Source: an uncultured Eubacteriales bacterium (GTDB taxonomy: Bacteria; Bacillota; Clostridia; Lachnospirales; Lachnospiraceae). From it: 27,062 bases of DNA. The stretch is from positions 1 through 27,062 of the forward strand of contig USSL01000003.1 of the NCBI GenBank assembly GCA_900557175.1, given 5' to 3'. Shown here one piece after another: positions 24,617 to 27,062 of this stretch; position 1 is the first letter of the stretch; each line of letters opens with the position of its first letter. The translations under genes were made by a program, and so were the position numbers. The notes beneath the pieces were generated by a model. It ran no database searches and was not told the DNA's origin. It was given only the letters and a program-made list of their open reading frames with translations.

Positions 24617-25519
24617 TTGGCAATTTATAAAAATAAGAAAATGCTTCTTTTATTTTTGCTTCCGGCAGTGACACTTGTTGTTGTGCTGATTTTTTTGCCG
24701 GTCATATTAAATATTTACTATAGTCTGTTTAAATGGACGGCGTATTCGAGAACAATGGAGTTTGTCGGACTTAAATATTACGAAAAACTATTTACAGATG
24801 AAAATATATGGAATGCATTTTTAAACAATGTAAAATATGCGGTTGTATCAATTATCTTTCAGGTTGGGTTAGGACTTGTTATTGCACATATACTTAATGT
24901 TGTTGCTAAGAAACGTTTTGCGGCGGCGACGAGAGTTATTATTTTTATTCCGGCGGTGATTTCACTGACGGCGATCGGTCTTTTATGGGTTATTGCATAC
25001 AGTCCGTCCATCGGTTTTATTAATCCGATTTTGGAAAAAATAGGTCTCGGAGGACTTGCCCATGACTGGCTCGGCGATTCAAAGACGGCAATGTGGGCGG
25101 TGATTATGGTATCCCAGTGGCAGTACACCGGTGAAATGGTAATGCTTTATACGGTCGGGCTTCAAAGTGTTCCGACGGAAGTTTACGAGTCGGCAAAAAT
25201 AGACGGTGCAAATGGCATACAGACTTTCTTTAAAATTACAGTGCCGATGATAAAATCGACAATTCTTATGAATACAACAATTACCATTATCGGTGCATTT
25301 ATGGTATTTGATGAAATTTATGTGATGACAAGCGGCGGTCCGGGAAAATCGACGGAGGTGCTTGCAACGACAATGTATGAAACAGGCTTTAGAATGGATA
25401 ATATGGGCTATGCAAGCGCCATCGGCGTCCTTCTTTTTGCTATTACCTTTGTTTTCTCTTTCATAGAGCTTAAGCTTTATAATGTAAAGGAGACAATGAA
25501 GGGAGGCGGTGTGTCATGA
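24617..25519 (+). CDS. frlN: ABC sugar permease, MalF type, FrlN-like (TTG start)
   Basis: A 300-residue inner-membrane permease of the carbohydrate uptake (CUT1) type with about six hydrophobic segments, beginning MLLLFLLPAVTLVVVLIFL. The EAA loop that contacts the ATPase is YESAKIDGANGIQTFFKITV followed by PMI. It pairs with the next gene product to form the channel. The start is TTG at 24617: the AAAGGGGG site (24601-24608) is 8 nt upstream, whereas the first in-frame ATG (24641) would be 32 nt away. No ATPase gene is present in the window; such transporters often borrow a shared MsmX-like ATPase. It overlaps the following gene by 4 nt. Confidence 0.88.
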   Translation: MAIYKNKKMLLLFLLPAVTLVVVLIFLPVILNIYYSLFKWTAYSRTMEFVGLKYYEKLFTDENIWNAFLNNVKYAVVSIIFQVGLGLVIAHILNVVAKKRFAAATRVIIFIPAVISLTAIGLLWVIAYSPSIGFINPILEKIGLGGLAHDWLGDSKTAMWAVIMVSQWQYTGEMVMLYTVGLQSVPTEVYESAKIDGANGIQTFFKITVPMIKSTILMNTTITIIGAFMVFDEIYVMTSGGPGKSTEVLATTMYETGFRMDNMGYASAIGVLLFAITFVFSFIELKLYNVKETMKGGGVS

Positions 25520-26343
25520 GCAGGGCGTCGAAAGTGAAACGAACGATAGTGCATTTGTTCTGTCTGATTTATATTGTCATTACATTATTTCCTTTAGTGT
25601 GGATGGTCATCAGCGGTTTTAAAACAGATAGTGATTTGTTTTCAAGTCCGTGGTCAATTCCGTCAGAATGGCAGATTTCAAACTATTTTTATGTATGGAC
25701 AAATTATATTCAAAAAAGTGTTTTAAACTCACTGTTTTTTACAGTTGTCGGCACATTTTTTGTTGTCCTTATTTCAGGATTTGCAGCGTATGCCATTATC
25801 CGTTTTCAATTTAAGCATAAATATTTTGTATTTATTCTGATTCTCTCAGGAATGATGTTAGCGCCGCAGTGTTCACTCATTCCTATTTACAAAATGCTTT
25901 CAATAACCGGATTTTATAATACGTGGATCGGACTGCTTATTCCGTATATTGCCTACAGAATACCGTTTTCTTTTTTCCTCATGTGGTCATTTATGATTAA
26001 TCTTCCGGTAGAGGTTGAGGAAGCGGCGTTTATTGACGGCAGCTCAATATTGAATACATTTTTTAATATTGTGATGAAAATGAGCAAGCCTGTTATTGCG
26101 ACAACGGCGGTTATGAGCGCACGTTACATATGGAATGATTTTGCTTTTGCCCTTGTATTTACAGAAGGGCGGGATTTGCAGACTGTGCCGCTCGGTATTT
26201 TTGCGATACGTTCCACATCAAATACCCAGTGGAGTATACTGATTGCAGGTCTTGCACTGGCGGCACTTCCGATGATTATTGTTTATATATGCCTGCAGAA
26301 ATATTTTGTAAACGGTATTAATTCAGGTGCGGTCAAAGGTTAA
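25516..26343 (+). CDS. frlM: ABC sugar permease, MalG type, FrlM-like
   Basis: A 275-residue permease of the CUT1 type with about six hydrophobic segments. Signals include LFPLVWMVISGFKTDSDLF near the N-terminus, LAPQCSLIPIYKML and the EAA loop VEEAAFIDGSSILNTFFNIV. The C-terminus KYFVNGINSGAVKG is typical of MalG-type permeases (usual ending GL..GAVKG). The start overlaps the stop of the frlN-like gene (ATGA), and GGGAGGCGG lies upstream. It forms the heterodimeric channel with FrlN and receives the substrate from the binding lipoprotein. Confidence 0.9.
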   Translation: MSRASKVKRTIVHLFCLIYIVITLFPLVWMVISGFKTDSDLFSSPWSIPSEWQISNYFYVWTNYIQKSVLNSLFFTVVGTFFVVLISGFAAYAIIRFQFKHKYFVFILILSGMMLAPQCSLIPIYKMLSITGFYNTWIGLLIPYIAYRIPFSFFLMWSFMINLPVEVEEAAFIDGSSILNTFFNIVMKMSKPVIATTAVMSARYIWNDFAFALVFTEGRDLQTVPLGIFAIRSTSNTQWSILIAGLALAALPMIIVYICLQKYFVNGINSGAVKG

Positions 26344-26358
26344 AAGGGGGAGAAGATA

Positions 26359-27062
26359 ATGGCTAAAATCGCATGTGTCGGCGATAATGTTGTTGACATC
26401 AATTATATTGACGGAATCATCAATCCCGGCGGAAACTGTGTGAATGTGGCGGTCTATTGTTCCCAGCTTGGACATGAGGCGGCTTATGTCGGTGTGATGG
26501 GCGATGACGGATATGCAGATATTGTCATTGATTCGCTTAAGAAAAATCGCGTGGATGTGAGCAGATGTGTTTATAAGCACGGGGAAACCGGCCGCTGCAC
26601 TGTCAGACTTGTGGACGGCGAGAGAATTTTGGGGGATGAAAATGACGGCGGTCTTGTAAAATCAGATCCGCTCGTATTTGAGGACGCGTTGATTGAGTAT
26701 CTTAAAAATTTTGATATTGTGCATACAAGCTGCTACAGTTATTTTGATGATGAACTTATTAAGCTGAAAACGGCGGGGATTCCTGTAATCTATGATTTCT
26801 CTACCGTATGGACAAAGGAAAGTGTCGAAAAGATTGGAAAAGCTGCAGACTACGTTTTATTCTCAGGAATTGACGGTCTGACCGAAAATGAGAATTTGAA
26901 AATGATGCGTTATGCCGTGGATTGCTGCGGATATAAGCTTGCGATTATGACGATGGGCATCAATGGTGCATGGGTTTATGATGGAAAAAATATTTATCAA
27001 AAAGATAATAAAAAGCACTTTCAATCCAAAGGAAAGAAGGCGCTCAATTGTCATTATCTTAC
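26359..27062 (+). CDS. frlD: PfkB family sugar kinase, FrlD-like, 3' partial
   Basis: The reading frame is open from ATG 26359 to the window end (234 codons seen). GGGGGAG lies 6-7 nt upstream. The start MAKIACVGDNVVDINYIDG, then GGNCVNVAVYCSQLGHEAAY (PfkB signature 1) and VGVMGDDGYADI, resemble fructoselysine-6-kinase FrlD. IVHTSCYSYFDD, VIYDFSTVW and LAIMTMGINGAWVYDGK continue the fold. It would phosphorylate the imported fructosamine at C6 to make the FrlB substrate. Oddity: the DTxGAGD catalytic signature, expected about 12 residues after YDGKNIYQ, is not seen in any forward frame in the last 60 bases. The 3' end may be broken, interrupted or misassembled. Confidence 0.82.
   Translation, partial: MAKIACVGDNVVDINYIDGIINPGGNCVNVAVYCSQLGHEAAYVGVMGDDGYADIVIDSLKKNRVDVSRCVYKHGETGRCTVRLVDGERILGDENDGGLVKSDPLVFEDALIEYLKNFDIVHTSCYSYFDDELIKLKTAGIPVIYDFSTVWTKESVEKIGKAADYVLFSGIDGLTENENLKMMRYAVDCCGYKLAIMTMGINGAWVYDGKNIYQKDNKKHFQSKGKKALNCHYL

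Noticed and set aside
27018..27028. CTTTCAATCC near the window end, reminiscent of the end of some CRISPR repeats
   Set aside because: There is a single short occurrence, no repeated unit with spacers, and it lies within an open kinase frame.

Overview
The window looks like chromosomal DNA from a spore-forming, low-GC Gram-positive anaerobe of the Clostridia, most likely a gut Lachnospiraceae-type organism. This is inferred from AT-rich codon use, strong AGGAGG-like ribosome binding sites, an spmA-spmB spore maturation pair, an ECF vitamin transporter S component, the TatD-associated radical SAM family and several sugar-uptake loci. No phage, insertion sequence, integrase or CRISPR array was recognised.

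Layout. 1-837: the 3' part of an EamA/DMT permease, ending at a bidirectional terminator. 877-3875 (minus): AraC regulator, ECF S component, pyridoxamine kinase (C-terminus frameshifted) and radical SAM protein; the middle two form a vitamin B6 salvage pair. 4020-5678: a GH13 oligo-1,6-glucosidase divergent from the AraC gene, followed by two hairpins. 6008-9675: MATE exporter, membrane-anchored endonuclease/exonuclease/phosphatase-fold protein and GNAT acetyltransferase, behind a strong promoter that has a 15-nt direct repeat upstream. 9709-12199 (minus): a FemABX-type aminoacyltransferase and an overlapping ATP-grasp ligase, a probable peptidoglycan branch-building pair. 12458-18659: RpiR regulator, beta-glucoside PTS EIIBCA (frameshifted), GH1 6-phospho-beta-glucosidase, HPr and enzyme I. 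18798-18880 (minus): tRNA-Leu(CAG). 18982-21134: rsmI, spmA, spmB. 21202-27062: divergent GntR regulator, then SIS-domain deglycase, solute-binding lipoprotein, two ABC permeases and a PfkB kinase running off the window. That gene order matches the Bacillus subtilis frlR / frlBONMD fructosamine (Amadori product) locus as I know it.

How the genes work together. The PTS block encodes a whole phosphorelay in one cluster: PEP to EI to HPr to EIIA/EIIB, uptake and phosphorylation of a beta-glucoside, then hydrolysis by the GH1 enzyme. Its HPr carries Lys at the position of the regulatory Ser46, so it should not respond to HPr kinase. The frl block would import a fructosamine, phosphorylate it (FrlD) and split it into glucose-6-phosphate and amine (FrlB).

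Cautions. Two genes (the pyridoxamine kinase and the PTS EIIBCA) are broken by single-base indels, one in an eight-base homopolymer. The last ~60 bases do not show the kinase signature expected there. These may be assembly errors or real lesions. The most interesting candidates for follow-up are the self-contained PTS with a Ser46-less HPr and the FemABX/ATP-grasp pair.
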